In this document: in pieces, positions 1 through 10,395 of the stretch
Numbering within the stretch: the first letter of the stretch is position 1
Layout of the letters: every line of letters starts with the position of its first letter
Virus record (IMG/VR): IMGVR_UViG_3300008262_000025
Location: 25,558-89,557 of that record
Length of the DNA: 64,000 bases
From: a virus
Strand: one strand, 5' to 3'
Notes under the pieces: model-generated
Told to the model about the DNA's origin: nothing
Databases searched by the model: none
The model's input: only the letters and a program-made list of their open reading frames with translations
Translations under genes and position numbers: made by a program

Positions 1-3000
1 TTCTCCACCTTCTCTATTTCCAGCAATGTTAATAGTTCCATGTGGTACTTTAGAAAGTAACTCTCTTAACTCTTCATCAGTATTAAAATCTTTTCCATAT
101 AAGAAGAAAGGTTTTCCATGTTTTTCTGCAAATTTTCTAGTAGATATTAAACCTGCTGAATCTTTAGCACCTTCTGAAAAATAAATAGTAACATCAGAAT
201 TAATTACATTTTGTTCTGTACGAGCATTATAATAACTAGATCCTTTTTTAGATTTAGGATTTTCAGCATCATATCTATTTTGCAATTCATCTGATATTGC
301 TACTACACCAAGTTCTTCAGCTAATTTTTTATTAGCGCCTTTACCTTTTTCATTACCAAAATCAGATGTAGTTGTACCACCTATTTCTAAACCTCCTATT
401 TCTTTAGCTAAAAGAAGACCAAGAGTATCAATACCAGTTTGTAAACCAGATATTACTTTATTAACACGAACTTTATACTTTTCTTTAATAGGTTTTTTTG
501 TTCTAGAATCTATTAATAAAGATGTTTTAAGTCTAATGTATTCTCTAAGTAATTCATTATTACGTGATAAAAAAACTAACATGTTATTATCAAATACTTC
601 ATCAGTAACTTTTTTATCATTAAGTTCATTTATAATTAAGTTAAATAAGTCAGAAGATACATCATCTTGAGTTATTAATTTATCACCTATTCTAAATCCT
701 TGTAATTGATCTGATTCACTCCATCTAAGTCTTCTAGTCTTATATTCTTTTTTAAGACTCCATTTACCTGTATCTTTATTTTTCTCATAATACTTTTCAG
801 GATTCTCATCAATAGATAATCTTGTAATTACATTATCATTTTGATCAACAATAACTTCATTACCATAATCAGATATTAATGATACTTTTCTACCTGGTAC
901 TACTTGTTGTAATACATTCTTAGAGAAATGTGCTAAAAATTGCTGTTCAAACTTTTCAGCAATAGCAGGAATATTAAAGTTATATTTACTTGATTTTCCA
1001 TCAACACTAAATTCTCTAAAGAAGTCAAGTAAGACTTCATCTGATCCACTATTTAATAGTACTTGTTTAATCTTCTTTTGAAAATTAACCATATCTCTTT
1101 GAAACTTACCATCTCCATCAAAGTAACCTAATACAGAAATAGCATGTTCAACAGAGTTTCTTACTCTATCTGTTAAAGCTTGACGATACTTTTTAACTAC
1201 ATCACTAATCTCATAAACTTCTCCTCTAATAGCAGCCAGTCTACTTTTATCTTGTTCATTATCAATGATCTGTAAAAGTTGTGACATAAATGTAATCTTA
1301 GTTTTACCAGAAGGAGTTTCTACTTGTAGTCTCCAAAATTCATTTTTACGTTTAGATGTATTATAAGAAAAATCATGATAGCCATTAACATCAGTAGCAA
1401 CAACAGGAGTAATAAGTTTAGATGCAGATTTAGGTAGTACTTCATCAATACTATTTAATTGCATATTTACTCTCATGTTATGTAATACTTTGTGATTATC
1501 TCTAGGTTCCCATAATGTTTCATATTCATCCCATAATCTTTTTACTTTATCTTTAACATCAGAATTATTTTTTCTAAATCCAACAGAAGCTTCTAATTCT
1601 TTAATCTTAGATTTAAGTTCATTAGCTTTAGCTTGATTTTCTTTTGGTAACCATGATGTTAGTTCTCTTATTAATATAGCATAAGAAAGTTTATGATATA
1701 TTTCTCCATCAAAATAAACACCCTTAACAGAATTAAATGTAGCATTTAAACTATCAAGTTTTTTTAATTCGTCCCAAGTTAGTTTTTCACCAAACCTAAT
1801 CTTATCAATTATAGGTTTAATGGAATCTCCTAGTTTACCATTTCTCTTTAAAATAAAAATAAATCTATCAGTACTCATATGAGCTTGACCATCATCTCTA
1901 TTTATCTTTTCTTTTTTACCTGTTACAATATCATATTCTTGTTCCTGTTCATCTCTATAAGCAACAGTAAATTCTCCTTGACCAGCATTAGGACCAAAAG
2001 CTAGAGAACCAGCATTACGCTTAACAGCATCTGTTTCGTTTTTACGGATACGAGGATCTTTATCAATTAGAAGATTATAAGATAATGAGTTAATAAAATC
2101 ATTAAAATAAAAATCACCAATAAAGTCTTCTACGTTCTTATATTTATTTTCATCAAATGGTACTAAAAGATTATCAATTTTACCATCAGTTGATTTACTA
2201 ATTATTTTATAACTAGATAATCTATTATGATAATTATTTAAATCTTTAGTAAACATTTCACGAATAGCATCCTTTATCTCTTTTTCTATTTGAGTAGGAC
2301 TATTTCTTTTAATTGTAGCTTCAAGTTTTGATTTTTTATTTAATTCATCTGGTGTTAAATCTTTTGTCTTTTCTAATAACATCATGTTTGCTAGTTCTTT
2401 ACGAGCTTTAACATAAGATTTTAAATTATTAGAATATTTCATAAGTTCTTTAAAATTCCATAAATCAAAACCTCTACCTACACCTTTAAGTGAGCCATCT
2501 TTATTTCTTTTTAAATTACCTTTACCATCAGTTTGTATATGAAAATCTTCATATAGAATAGGTCCAGTATAACCTTCAGATAGAATATTTTTTATTTCCT
2601 GTTTTCTTTTGATATCTTCACCTTGTTGATTTATAACATCAAAAGCTTCTTCAGTACTTAAATTTTCAGTATTATATTCTTTATTTTCTAATTTAGCTAA
2701 TTCTAATTGTAAGTTAAGTCTTTCTTCAGAATTATTTTGTCTGCTCATAAAATCTAATAAAGACTCTATACCTTCATTTAATTCATTCTCAACCCTATCA
2801 ATTAAACTTATCTCAGATAACAATAAATCAAATATTGTATCAACAGCAGAATCAGTCATACCACCATTTTCTAAATCAAAAAACTTATCGTTATTTCTTA
2901 CATTATTAACAGGTAATTGTATAGCTTCATCAGTTGATTTAGTTTCAAATATTTTAGGTATAAAATAAGAGGACTCAACTTCTGTAACTAGACCAGCTTC

Positions 3001-6000
3001 ATTTTTAATCTTTTTAACTTTTCTTTCTTTAAATAAAGTTAGTTGAAGAAGATTAAGAGATTTAAAGTCAATTGTTTTTGATGTAACACCTTTACCTTCT
3101 TTAGTAGTAGACCTACTAAAACCTTCAATAATTTTACCTTTTTCATCTCTAGGTTTAAGAGGCGTTTGTCTTAAATCACCTGTATTCTCAAATTTAAAAT
3201 CTTTAAAAATAGACTCAGTCATAGCTTGAGTACCAGAAAGTAAATAGTTATTTTTAACTGTTCCAGGATATTTAGCTGCTAATTTATCTCTTTTAGCTTT
3301 ATCTCTAAGTCTTCGTGTAGCAACACTCTGATAAGATTTTAATACGTGAGAGTATCTTTGATTTTGATTAGCATCTTGAAAACTTGATTCAGTAACAGTT
3401 TCATCAAATAAAGCATTAGCATTAGCTATCTTTTTAATAAAACCTAATACATCTTCTACTTTAGTTTCTGTTTTATTATTTTCATCTAGATATTCTCTAT
3501 CAGGAAATGGTATGTAAATATTACGATATTCATTAGGATTAATTTGAAACTTACTTGAATCTCTACCTTGTTCTCTTAATTTTTGAACTTTAAATTCATA
3601 ATAATTTTTAAGATCAGTAACTTGTTCGTCACTTTTAAACATTATTTTTTTAATCTGATCTAAACTATTTTTAGTTAAACCTTCTGCAATTTTATTTTCA
3701 TCTTGAGATTTAACTAATAATTCTTTAAAAGAAGTATAAAAGTTTTGATCTTTTTTTGGTATTAATACTTTAAATAAATCAACATTTTCATTGTAAAAAT
3801 TATCAAGAATACTAAAAATGATTAAACCTTCAGATAAAGTCATTCCTGTAAGTTTTTCAAAACTAGGTATATTTAATTCTGTATCTTTTTTCTGTACTTT
3901 AAATCCTTCATTAAACTTTGTAATTACATCTTTAAATATTTTTTTATATTCAACTGAATTACCATTTGCATTTTTAATTAAAATTAAAGAATCTTCAAAA
4001 ATTAAATCTTCTAAAGCTTTAAAATATCTGTCATACAACGCTCTTTGTTTAGGATCATTTAAAATATCACTTAATTTATTATTATCCCAATTTGCATACC
4101 AATCTTTTATCTGTACTTGATCTACATCTTCATTAAGAGCATTAATTACTATACTTTGTCTTGTATCTGAATCAATAAGTGTTTGTAAATAACTTAATTT
4201 TTCTTTATCAAAAGTAATTCTAAACAAATTAACTAATTGATGTTCGTTATCATATTCATCAGAATTATGTTTAGTAATTTCTTTAAGAGCTTGATAAACA
4301 GCTCTGGACATGTCATTTCCATATTCAACAAATTTTTCAAACTCATCCATAACATCAGTAAAGTCTTTTGATGCTAATGATTTTATCAAACCATTATATA
4401 CTACAGAACCATCTACAGATTTAAATATTTTTCTACCTGTATATTCATCTTCTACTTCATAAGTAACAAGACTCATAAATTCTCTTAGCTGATTAGGAAT
4501 CATATCAAATCCACCAATTTCAACATTAGTGATATCTAACATCTCTCTATTGTCAGCTTTATTCTCATCAAAGTAATCATCATCAAAAGGATTAAAATTA
4601 AATAACTTATATTTATCTTTTAATCCATCTAGTATTACATCAATGTTATGTTTATTTTCTTCATTATTAACATTGAATATTTCTTGTATTTTTATTAATT
4701 CATTATACTTTTTATCAGCAGCAGCATCACCTTTTTTCTCAGCTATAATATTTATTATTTCTGAATTCTCTTCACTATCAGGATTATAAAAATTAAACCT
4801 TTCTTCCATTACTTTATTAAAAACAGTAACTATATCAGGTTTAACATCAGATTGATCCTTACGTATTTCATGATAAACTAAAGCAGCAATATCACTAATT
4901 ATTTTGTCAGTCTCTTGCTCTTTTGCGTAAACAATGGAAAGTGCTCCATTTTTATCTAAACCTTGATTATCCAATATGATTAATTGGAATGCTGGAATTT
5001 GTCTCATTTGTCTAACGAATCTATTAGGTGTGATAGTTTTATTTTTAAACCTTTGATTGTTGATGTCATGAAATAAAGCGTCAACTTTACCTCTAACACC
5101 GATTAACTTAAGAAACGCGTTCATAAGTCTATTAAACAAATTAACAATTGATAAGTTACTAGTAGATGGTTTATTAGTTTTAGTAAAAGCTTGATATCTA
5201 TCAGCTAAATACTCTTCATAAACTAACTGTTCTAGTTCTTGTTTTGATAAAGATTCATAATTACTTACTGAATCTCTTAACTTATCAATCTTATCATTAA
5301 GCTGTTTTTCAGAAAGATTCATTTCTTTCCTAGCTTCATTAATATATAGATCTATTTCATTATCATTTAAGAACATTCTAAATACAGCATGAAATGCTTC
5401 ATGATATTCTGTACCTTGTTCTGCAGCTTTTTCATTTAGGTAAATTAGATTATTAAAAAATAAACCAAATGGAACACCAGATACTTTCATGTTATCCATA
5501 ACAGTTTCAATATCAGTAGATACTTCAACAGCATCTCCTAATATAGCTCTAATGTTTTCTTTTGCTTTATCTATTTTAATTCTAGATTCTTCAGGTGCAG
5601 CTTGTGGTTGTAAACTAAATGGTAACGCTTCATAATATGGATCAATTAATTTAATAAGAACATCTATTTCTCCATAAAAATCATTAATATCAAATTTAGT
5701 AATAAATTCTTCTAATGCTTCAGAATAAATATTACTATTTAATAATTGTAACATACCTAAGTATACATTAGTTTTATTACTACTTAATAATAAATCAGTT
5801 ACAGGTTTAATTAAATCATTATCAATTAAACCGTTAAGAATAGGATAAATTTTTTCTTTAAATCCATCTTTAGAAACAGAAAAATCACTTGATCTAATAT
5901 ATTGAAGTAAAGGAAGTAGTTTAGATCTTATTAAATTTTTATCTAAGTCATTAATAACAAGATTATATTCTTTATTTATTATAAAAGTAGTTGTTTTACC

Positions 6001-6624
6001 TTCTGTATTACGATAATTTCTTCTATTATAATTAATATTTTCAGGTAATTTATATAAATTATCAAGATTTTTTATTACTAATTCTTTAAAGTTATTATAT
6101 AAAGGTAAATTATCATTAATAAAAGATCGTAAATTTTTATCTTTTGTTACAGATGCAAGTTTATAAAAGAATTCATTAACAAAATAATCATCAATAAATG
6201 TATCTGGCGGACCATATAAGTTTAAATAAAGTTGACTTAAATCTTGTACATCTATTATATCATAACCTAAATTAATAAAATTATATTTTAGATTATCTAA
6301 ACTTTGTTGATAATCATCAGTAATATTAATCCATAATTTATTTAAAATTAATAATGATTCTTTATTATTAAGTTCTAAAAATTTATTAATTGTTTCTTCT
6401 AACATTGGAAAATCATCTGAATTAACTAAATTTTGTACCATACTCTCTGAATTATTAAAGTTTAAGTATAATTTAGCTGCTTCTTCTTTTAATATAATAG
6501 GATCATTAATTGTATCTGAAAAATGTTCTACATATTTATCAAAGACTTTTGATGGCCTACCGAATGGATCTAATACTTCTACTATTTCGTTAGTATTAGG
6601 ATCTCTTTTTATTTGACATATCAT
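1..6624 (-). CDS. Giant polyvalent phage protein, 3' end outside window
   Basis: One uninterrupted reading frame runs from an ATG at 6624 to the window edge (2208 codons seen, no stop). Residues 408-412 read HEAFH, a zinc metallopeptidase motif, followed about 75 residues later by EEYLADRYQAF, which could supply the third zinc ligand. From about residue 2050 the sequence VISGLQTGIDTLGL, with later NVINSD and GKPFFLY stretches, resembles the SLOG/molybdenum-carrier-like Rossmann fold. The middle is helix-rich and unassigned. Such multi-domain giants with zincin domains are known as large polyvalent proteins in big phages and may be injected with DNA. I could not find a clear DFDGD RNA-polymerase motif; the nearest is YFDGD at about residue 1835. 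The start has no obvious Shine-Dalgarno. Confidence 0.8.
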   Translation of the reverse strand, partial: MICQIKRDPNTNEIVEVLDPFGRPSKVFDKYVEHFSDTINDPIILKEEAAKLYLNFNNSESMVQNLVNSDDFPMLEETINKFLELNNKESLLILNKLWINITDDYQQSLDNLKYNFINLGYDIIDVQDLSQLYLNLYGPPDTFIDDYFVNEFFYKLASVTKDKNLRSFINDNLPLYNNFKELVIKNLDNLYKLPENINYNRRNYRNTEGKTTTFIINKEYNLVINDLDKNLIRSKLLPLLQYIRSSDFSVSKDGFKEKIYPILNGLIDNDLIKPVTDLLLSSNKTNVYLGMLQLLNSNIYSEALEEFITKFDINDFYGEIDVLIKLIDPYYEALPFSLQPQAAPEESRIKIDKAKENIRAILGDAVEVSTDIETVMDNMKVSGVPFGLFFNNLIYLNEKAAEQGTEYHEAFHAVFRMFLNDNEIDLYINEARKEMNLSEKQLNDKIDKLRDSVSNYESLSKQELEQLVYEEYLADRYQAFTKTNKPSTSNLSIVNLFNRLMNAFLKLIGVRGKVDALFHDINNQRFKNKTITPNRFVRQMRQIPAFQLIILDNQGLDKNGALSIVYAKEQETDKIISDIAALVYHEIRKDQSDVKPDIVTVFNKVMEERFNFYNPDSEENSEIINIIAEKKGDAAADKKYNELIKIQEIFNVNNEENKHNIDVILDGLKDKYKLFNFNPFDDDYFDENKADNREMLDITNVEIGGFDMIPNQLREFMSLVTYEVEDEYTGRKIFKSVDGSVVYNGLIKSLASKDFTDVMDEFEKFVEYGNDMSRAVYQALKEITKHNSDEYDNEHQLVNLFRITFDKEKLSYLQTLIDSDTRQSIVINALNEDVDQVQIKDWYANWDNNKLSDILNDPKQRALYDRYFKALEDLIFEDSLILIKNANGNSVEYKKIFKDVITKFNEGFKVQKKDTELNIPSFEKLTGMTLSEGLIIFSILDNFYNENVDLFKVLIPKKDQNFYTSFKELLVKSQDENKIAEGLTKNSLDQIKKIMFKSDEQVTDLKNYYEFKVQKLREQGRDSSKFQINPNEYRNIYIPFPDREYLDENNKTETKVEDVLGFIKKIANANALFDETVTESSFQDANQNQRYSHVLKSYQSVATRRLRDKAKRDKLAAKYPGTVKNNYLLSGTQAMTESIFKDFKFENTGDLRQTPLKPRDEKGKIIEGFSRSTTKEGKGVTSKTIDFKSLNLLQLTLFKERKVKKIKNEAGLVTEVESSYFIPKIFETKSTDEAIQLPVNNVRNNDKFFDLENGGMTDSAVDTIFDLLLSEISLIDRVENELNEGIESLLDFMSRQNNSEERLNLQLELAKLENKEYNTENLSTEEAFDVINQQGEDIKRKQEIKNILSEGYTGPILYEDFHIQTDGKGNLKRNKDGSLKGVGRGFDLWNFKELMKYSNNLKSYVKARKELANMMLLEKTKDLTPDELNKKSKLEATIKRNSPTQIEKEIKDAIREMFTKDLNNYHNRLSSYKIISKSTDGKIDNLLVPFDENKYKNVEDFIGDFYFNDFINSLSYNLLIDKDPRIRKNETDAVKRNAGSLAFGPNAGQGEFTVAYRDEQEQEYDIVTGKKEKINRDDGQAHMSTDRFIFILKRNGKLGDSIKPIIDKIRFGEKLTWDELKKLDSLNATFNSVKGVYFDGEIYHKLSYAILIRELTSWLPKENQAKANELKSKIKELEASVGFRKNNSDVKDKVKRLWDEYETLWEPRDNHKVLHNMRVNMQLNSIDEVLPKSASKLITPVVATDVNGYHDFSYNTSKRKNEFWRLQVETPSGKTKITFMSQLLQIIDNEQDKSRLAAIRGEVYEISDVVKKYRQALTDRVRNSVEHAISVLGYFDGDGKFQRDMVNFQKKIKQVLLNSGSDEVLLDFFREFSVDGKSSKYNFNIPAIAEKFEQQFLAHFSKNVLQQVVPGRKVSLISDYGNEVIVDQNDNVITRLSIDENPEKYYEKNKDTGKWSLKKEYKTRRLRWSESDQLQGFRIGDKLITQDDVSSDLFNLIINELNDKKVTDEVFDNNMLVFLSRNNELLREYIRLKTSLLIDSRTKKPIKEKYKVRVNKVISGLQTGIDTLGLLLAKEIGGLEIGGTTTSDFGNEKGKGANKKLAEELGVVAISDELQNRYDAENPKSKKGSSYYNARTEQNVINSDVTIYFSEGAKDSAGLISTRKFAEKHGKPFFLYGKDFNTDEELRELLSKVPHGTINIAGNREGGE

Positions 6625-6719
6625 ATATTTTTATTATATCTTTTTTTATTAAAAAATAATACGCGTATTTCTTTATTATCGCAATGATAATAAATAGTAC
6701 GCGCATTAATCTCTTAATC
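6625..6719 (-). promoter_or_regulatory. Hairpin-containing leader of the giant ORF
   Basis: The 95 bases between the HNH gene and the giant ORF hold a perfect 8-bp stem TTATTATC/GATAATAA (6673-6693, loop GCAAT) and the 12-base palindrome AATACGCGTATT (6658-6669), with TACGCGC nearby. The palindrome could be an operator, but this is only inferred from symmetry. Confidence 0.35.
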
Positions 6720-7283
6720 TTACTTAGATACAATTAAATCTTTTGTCCTATAGACAAGAGCTCTTGCTATAATTATACTATCCTCTGTCCTCGAATCAGA
6801 CTTAAATTTATTATAATTGTTAAGCACAATTTGAGTATTATCCATAGTATAACCTTTATCAGAATCAATTCTATCAATAGATGGAGCATATGGACTTAGT
6901 TTATCCAGATGACCATTTTTTGAATATTGTTTTATTTCAAAAGGTAGTCCAGTAACTGAACAAATACCCTCTCGTAATCTTGATTCTATCCACTCTATGC
7001 TTAAATCAAAATCTAAATTCTTAGATTTAGATCTTGAATAAGCACTGTTCCACAGAGTTCTTGCTCTATATTTAATTGGATTATTTTTAGCATAGTTCTC
7101 AAGATATTTTCGACGCATCTCTTTACGTTCAAGTTCTCTATTTTTATCATCAATTTTCTTTTGAACAGATTTTGCCTTTCTCTTATAATGACCATGCTCC
7201 ACTAATAATTCGGATATTTGATTTGCATTTAAATCAAACATGAATTTATGGATTAAGTTAAGTTCTTTATTACTATATCTCAT
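6720..7283 (-). CDS. HNH-type endonuclease, probably free-standing homing endonuclease
   Basis: The C-terminal half has the phage HNH pattern: GICSVTGLPFEI, then PSIDRIDSDKGYTMDNTQIV and NNYNKFKSD. The N-terminal 90 residues are basic and helical. I place the start at MRYSNKEL (ATG 7283), directly after the dUTPase stop, because the upstream ATG at 7304 would overlap dUTPase by 20 bases. Both neighbours look intact, so it sits between genes rather than inside an intron. Only one Cys of a possible zinc site is visible in this stretch, so a metal-binding CxxC pair is not evident. Confidence 0.7.
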   Translation of the reverse strand: MRYSNKELNLIHKFMFDLNANQISELLVEHGHYKRKAKSVQKKIDDKNRELERKEMRRKYLENYAKNNPIKYRARTLWNSAYSRSKSKNLDFDLSIEWIESRLREGICSVTGLPFEIKQYSKNGHLDKLSPYAPSIDRIDSDKGYTMDNTQIVLNNYNKFKSDSRTEDSIIIARALVYRTKDLIVSK

Positions 7284-7284
7284 A

Positions 7285-7755
7285 TTAGTTTCCAGTAGAA
7301 CCAAATCCTCCGCTACCTCTTTCTGTTTCCATTAGAGATTCAGATTCAATGAATTCTACATTAATTAATTTCTCAAAACTAATTTGTGCTATTTTATCAC
7401 CTACATCGTATAATTTTTCAGGCATTGTATCTGGATCAATATACTCTGAATCCATATAAATGAAGTTAGGAGCAGCAAGTTTAAACCTTACTTTCCATTC
7501 TCCACGATAATCTGAATCAATTACACCTACAGAATTGCACATAGTAAGATCATAATTACTGATGCTACTTCTTGGAAATATTTTACCAACATATCCTTCC
7601 GGAATTTCAGTAGAAAACCCAAGACCGTATTCAACGTATCTTTCATTATGATTTATTGATGTAGCAATTACATCATAACATGCTGCAGATTCAGTAGATT
7701 TAGTAGGTAATTTAGCTTTGTCATTTAACAATTTAATTTGTATTTGTTGCTTCAT
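7285..7755 (-). CDS. dut: dUTPase (deoxyuridine 5'-triphosphate nucleotidohydrolase)
   Basis: Hydrolyses dUTP to dUMP and pyrophosphate, keeping uracil out of DNA and feeding thymidylate synthesis. The 156 residues show the trimeric dUTPase motifs in order: the ESAACYDV region, PRSSIS (motif 2), GVIDSDYRGEW (motif 3), GDKIAQISF (motif 4) and the flexible C-terminal ERGSGGFGSTG (motif 5). Length is typical. The gene overlaps the end of the upstream unknown gene by 23 bases. It works with ThyX at 33.1-33.7 kb; a UDG-fold protein lies at 10.4 kb. Confidence 0.95.
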   Translation of the reverse strand: MKQQIQIKLLNDKAKLPTKSTESAACYDVIATSINHNERYVEYGLGFSTEIPEGYVGKIFPRSSISNYDLTMCNSVGVIDSDYRGEWKVRFKLAAPNFIYMDSEYIDPDTMPEKLYDVGDKIAQISFEKLINVEFIESESLMETERGSGGFGSTGN

Positions 7756-8392
7756 AAGTTATAATTTTTACTAAGTTATTATTAAATTCTTTTTGAATAA
7801 TTTTGTTAATAATCTGCATGTTTAATTTTTCAGGAATAACAATGATAGTTTTAAGATTAGGATATTTGTTATAAAGCTTTCTACAGCACAAAGCAAATGA
7901 TATATAATCAACTTTATTGTTAATTATATAATGTGCACTAGAAATCTTAATATTAATATTCTTATTAGGTAAATTAAAATTGACTACATCGATATTACCT
8001 AAATCTTGAATAGTTGAATCTGTAGAATAATTTACAATTAATTCATACTCACCACTCGTTGTGTAATAAGAAATATCTTCTTTATAGTCATCATGTTTAA
8101 TATCATACAGTTCATTAAACTGTAGTTCTGATTCATTAACAAACTTTTGTCTAAAGTTATTTATTAACTCTTGAGTTGGTTTTTGAGAAGTTGTAACCTT
8201 GTTAGCTAATAAAGTTTTAATCTCATACGTCATTAACTTTACAGTTAATTTATCAGGATCAGAACTTAAATAAGCATGTAAAGTTTTAGGATCTATAAGA
8301 TCAGTAATTACAAACTCCTCATTCTTATGAGTTATAGCTTTAGATATGTACGGTTCAATTAGATACTCTGTTGAGTGAAATTTAAATTGCAT
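7733..8392 (-). CDS. Unknown protein, 219 aa
   Basis: I do not recognise a family. Mixed alpha/beta composition without membrane segments or signal peptide. The C-terminal part (KYPNLKTIIVIPEKL, then KIIQKEFNNNLVKIITYE) reads like alternating hydrophobic strands and helices, as in a small Rossmann-like or nuclease-like domain, but no catalytic motif is visible. It lies between an exonuclease block and dut, so a DNA-metabolism role is possible. Confidence 0.6.
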   Translation of the reverse strand: MQFKFHSTEYLIEPYISKAITHKNEEFVITDLIDPKTLHAYLSSDPDKLTVKLMTYEIKTLLANKVTTSQKPTQELINNFRQKFVNESELQFNELYDIKHDDYKEDISYYTTSGEYELIVNYSTDSTIQDLGNIDVVNFNLPNKNINIKISSAHYIINNKVDYISFALCCRKLYNKYPNLKTIIVIPEKLNMQIINKIIQKEFNNNLVKIITYEATNTN

Positions 8393-8396
8393 TTGT

Positions 8397-8993
8397 TTAT
8401 TCTTTTAATTCTGTTTGATATAAAAAGTTAACATCAAATAATTCTTCTTCATTTTTTACTTTGCTATCAAACTCTTTATCCCAGAGTTCATTAGCTAAGT
8501 CTTCTTCTAACTCTAGTTCTTTAACTAAAGTTTGATAATATTCTTGAGAGTGTTTTAAAACATGATATTCTTTACTTAATCCTATTTTCTTACTGATTGT
8601 ATCATAAACAATAAATTTATCTTTATCAGAATCCAGTAAATGTTCTGAATACATTTCACTAAATTTAGAATTAATAAAGTTACTCAAGCTTTTACCACCC
8701 ATAGTTTTAAACATAATTATTGCTAAATTATCATCACGATTTCCTACATGATAAGAACCTAAATAATATTTAGTAATACTCTTTAACTTAGTTATTTTAT
8801 TTTCAAATTGATCATCTACTTTTACAAGTACATAAAATATACCATCTTCCATTTTAGAGTCATTTACAGACTTATCTCCTAAATAGACATTGAGTATATT
8901 AAAAGAAAATAAAATACTTTTTATTTCATTATTATAATATAAATTAACAGTCGGTTCAAATAGATACCGATATGTTTTTGTTTTCTTTAACAT
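8397..8993 (-). CDS. Unknown protein, 198 aa
   Basis: No recognised family. The sequence is soluble, acidic near the C-terminus (LELEEDLANELWDKEF) and has a beta-rich N-terminal half. It is separated by 4 and 8 bases from its neighbours, so it is co-transcribed with the FEN exonuclease and dut. Confidence 0.6.
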   Translation of the reverse strand: MLKKTKTYRYLFEPTVNLYYNNEIKSILFSFNILNVYLGDKSVNDSKMEDGIFYVLVKVDDQFENKITKLKSITKYYLGSYHVGNRDDNLAIIMFKTMGGKSLSNFINSKFSEMYSEHLLDSDKDKFIVYDTISKKIGLSKEYHVLKHSQEYYQTLVKELELEEDLANELWDKEFDSKVKNEEELFDVNFLYQTELKE

Positions 8994-9001
8994 TTAATAT
9001 T

Positions 9002-9787
9002 TTAATTACAATCATTAAACACTTTGATTTGAATATCATCAATGTTATTATGATTTCTTAATATGTAAACAAGTGAAAAATTTTCTTTAATTCGATCTTC
9101 ATAATCGAAAGGATAAACTTTTTTGTATTCTTCAATAACAACTTGTTTACATTCTTCTCTATTAGCACAATCTTTTAAGAGAGAATATGTTTTAACAGGA
9201 CCATATTTAGGTAGTCCTGGTATATTATCAGCGGTATCCCCCATTAACATTTGAGCGTATAAAGATTTATAACCTGTGGCATCAAGTTTCTTCTTATCAT
9301 CATTATAATATATATAACAGTTATCATCAGATACTATAGTTCTCTGATGTGTTTTTAAATTATAATGTATACCATTAACTTGAGGTAAATCTTTATCTAT
9401 ACTTGCAATAACAGCTTTATAAGAATATACATTCTCAACACTCTCATTACAAAAAGAATTAATTCTTTCAGATAATATAGCTGCTAAGTCATCAGCCTCT
9501 ATACCATCAATAACAATAAATTTATATTCTTTAATAAGAAGATCTCTTATTTCATAAAAATAAAGAGGCTTTTCAAATTTACGATTACCTTTATATTCTT
9601 TTGTTACAGCAACTTTCTTTCTGAAATTATTCTTACCGTCAAGTATACCGATATAAAGATTAGTATCACAATTTTTTAATACATCTTTTATATGAGCATG
9701 AATAGTTTCTTTATAATCTTCTTTGTTGCCATGTATGTAAAGAAGACAAGTTGCATCAAAAATTACAATTTGTTTATCTATTTCCAT
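9002..9787 (-). CDS. 5'-3' exonuclease, FEN/PIN superfamily
   Basis: Expected to remove RNA primers or 5' flaps at phage replication forks. The acidic active-site residues stand in the family order: IVIFDATCLLY (first Asp), IGILDGKNN, VIDGIEADDLAAIL (E-A-DD), VIASIDKDLPQV, then the helix-3-turn region MLMGDTADNIPGLPKYGPVKT, which binds DNA. The 261-residue length fits phage FEN proteins such as T4 RNase H and T7 gp6. It lies in the replication operon next to a PD-(D/E)XK protein. Confidence 0.9.
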   Translation of the reverse strand: MEIDKQIVIFDATCLLYIHGNKEDYKETIHAHIKDVLKNCDTNLYIGILDGKNNFRKKVAVTKEYKGNRKFEKPLYFYEIRDLLIKEYKFIVIDGIEADDLAAILSERINSFCNESVENVYSYKAVIASIDKDLPQVNGIHYNLKTHQRTIVSDDNCYIYYNDDKKKLDATGYKSLYAQMLMGDTADNIPGLPKYGPVKTYSLLKDCANREECKQVVIEEYKKVYPFDYEDRIKENFSLVYILRNHNNIDDIQIKVFNDCN

Positions 9788-9790
9788 CTT

Positions 9791-10336
9791 TTAACTTTTG
9801 TTAGTAAACTCTGATAATGTTTTTATCTTCCATTTCAAAGTTCTCAATTTACCTTTTTTGGTATAAGAGAATTTATTTGGTGTAAATGTGCTAGCAAATA
9901 AACCGTTCTTTGAATGTAAAGGCATTATCTTATTTACATAAATTTTATACCTATAGTACATTTGTTTTTGTATTATAGGAAATTTTATAGTACTACTATT
10001 ACCTCTAGCTGCAAATGTACCCTTGACATCTACAACTGAATAATATTTGTTTGTTAGTTCATCTTTATGAGCAAAGTGTTTTGATCTTAGCTCGACTATA
10101 ATTGATTTAAATTTAGAGTCTTCAGTAAAATAAAATATATCTTTAGCTTTATCTTCCCATACGATAATGAAATCAGGTTTATAGATAGAAGCTCTAAGTA
10201 TTACTTTGTCTTTTATTTTTACTTCAGGAAAAAGTTCATATTCAGGTTCTCTTTTGATACTATGAATATACCCTTCTTCTCTTAATTCATTTAACCAATC
10301 ATAATAATATTCTTCTTCTGGTGAATCAAATGTCAT
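9791..10336 (-). CDS. PD-(D/E)XK nuclease-like protein
   Basis: From ATG 10336 the protein (MTFDSPEEEYYYDWL) has YKPDFIIVWED followed about 55 residues later by YYSVVDVKG, the paired PD and (D/E)XK elements of restriction-like and DUF1064-like endonucleases. A helix with IQKQMYYRYKIYV follows. I choose this start, not the upstream ATG at 10402, because the longer reading would translate through a perfect 6-bp hairpin (10349-10370). Likely a recombination or junction nuclease of the replication module. Confidence 0.7.
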   Translation of the reverse strand: MTFDSPEEEYYYDWLNELREEGYIHSIKREPEYELFPEVKIKDKVILRASIYKPDFIIVWEDKAKDIFYFTEDSKFKSIIVELRSKHFAHKDELTNKYYSVVDVKGTFAARGNSSTIKFPIIQKQMYYRYKIYVNKIMPLHSKNGLFASTFTPNKFSYTKKGKLRTLKWKIKTLSEFTNKS

Positions 10337-10348
10337 AATCATTAGAAA

Positions 10349-10370
10349 GGGTGCCAGTTTCCCAGCACCC
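10349..10370 (-). terminator. Terminator-like hairpin before the nuclease gene
   Basis: Minus strand GGGTGC - ten bases - GCACCC followed by TTTCT. It lies between the UDG-fold gene and the nuclease start, so it could attenuate read-through. The T-run is short, so termination is likely partial. Confidence 0.5.
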
Positions 10371-10395
10371 GTGACCTTTAAAATACTTAATACTA

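Noticed and set aside
1090-1130. YFDGDG in the giant ORF as an RNA-polymerase DxDxD motif
   Set aside because: The first Asp is Tyr and the following residues do not resemble the catalytic barrel of crAss-like RNA polymerases.
3818-4120. Plus-strand open frame inside the giant ORF
   Set aside because: It lies antisense to a continuous minus-strand coding frame and has low-complexity composition typical of a shadow.
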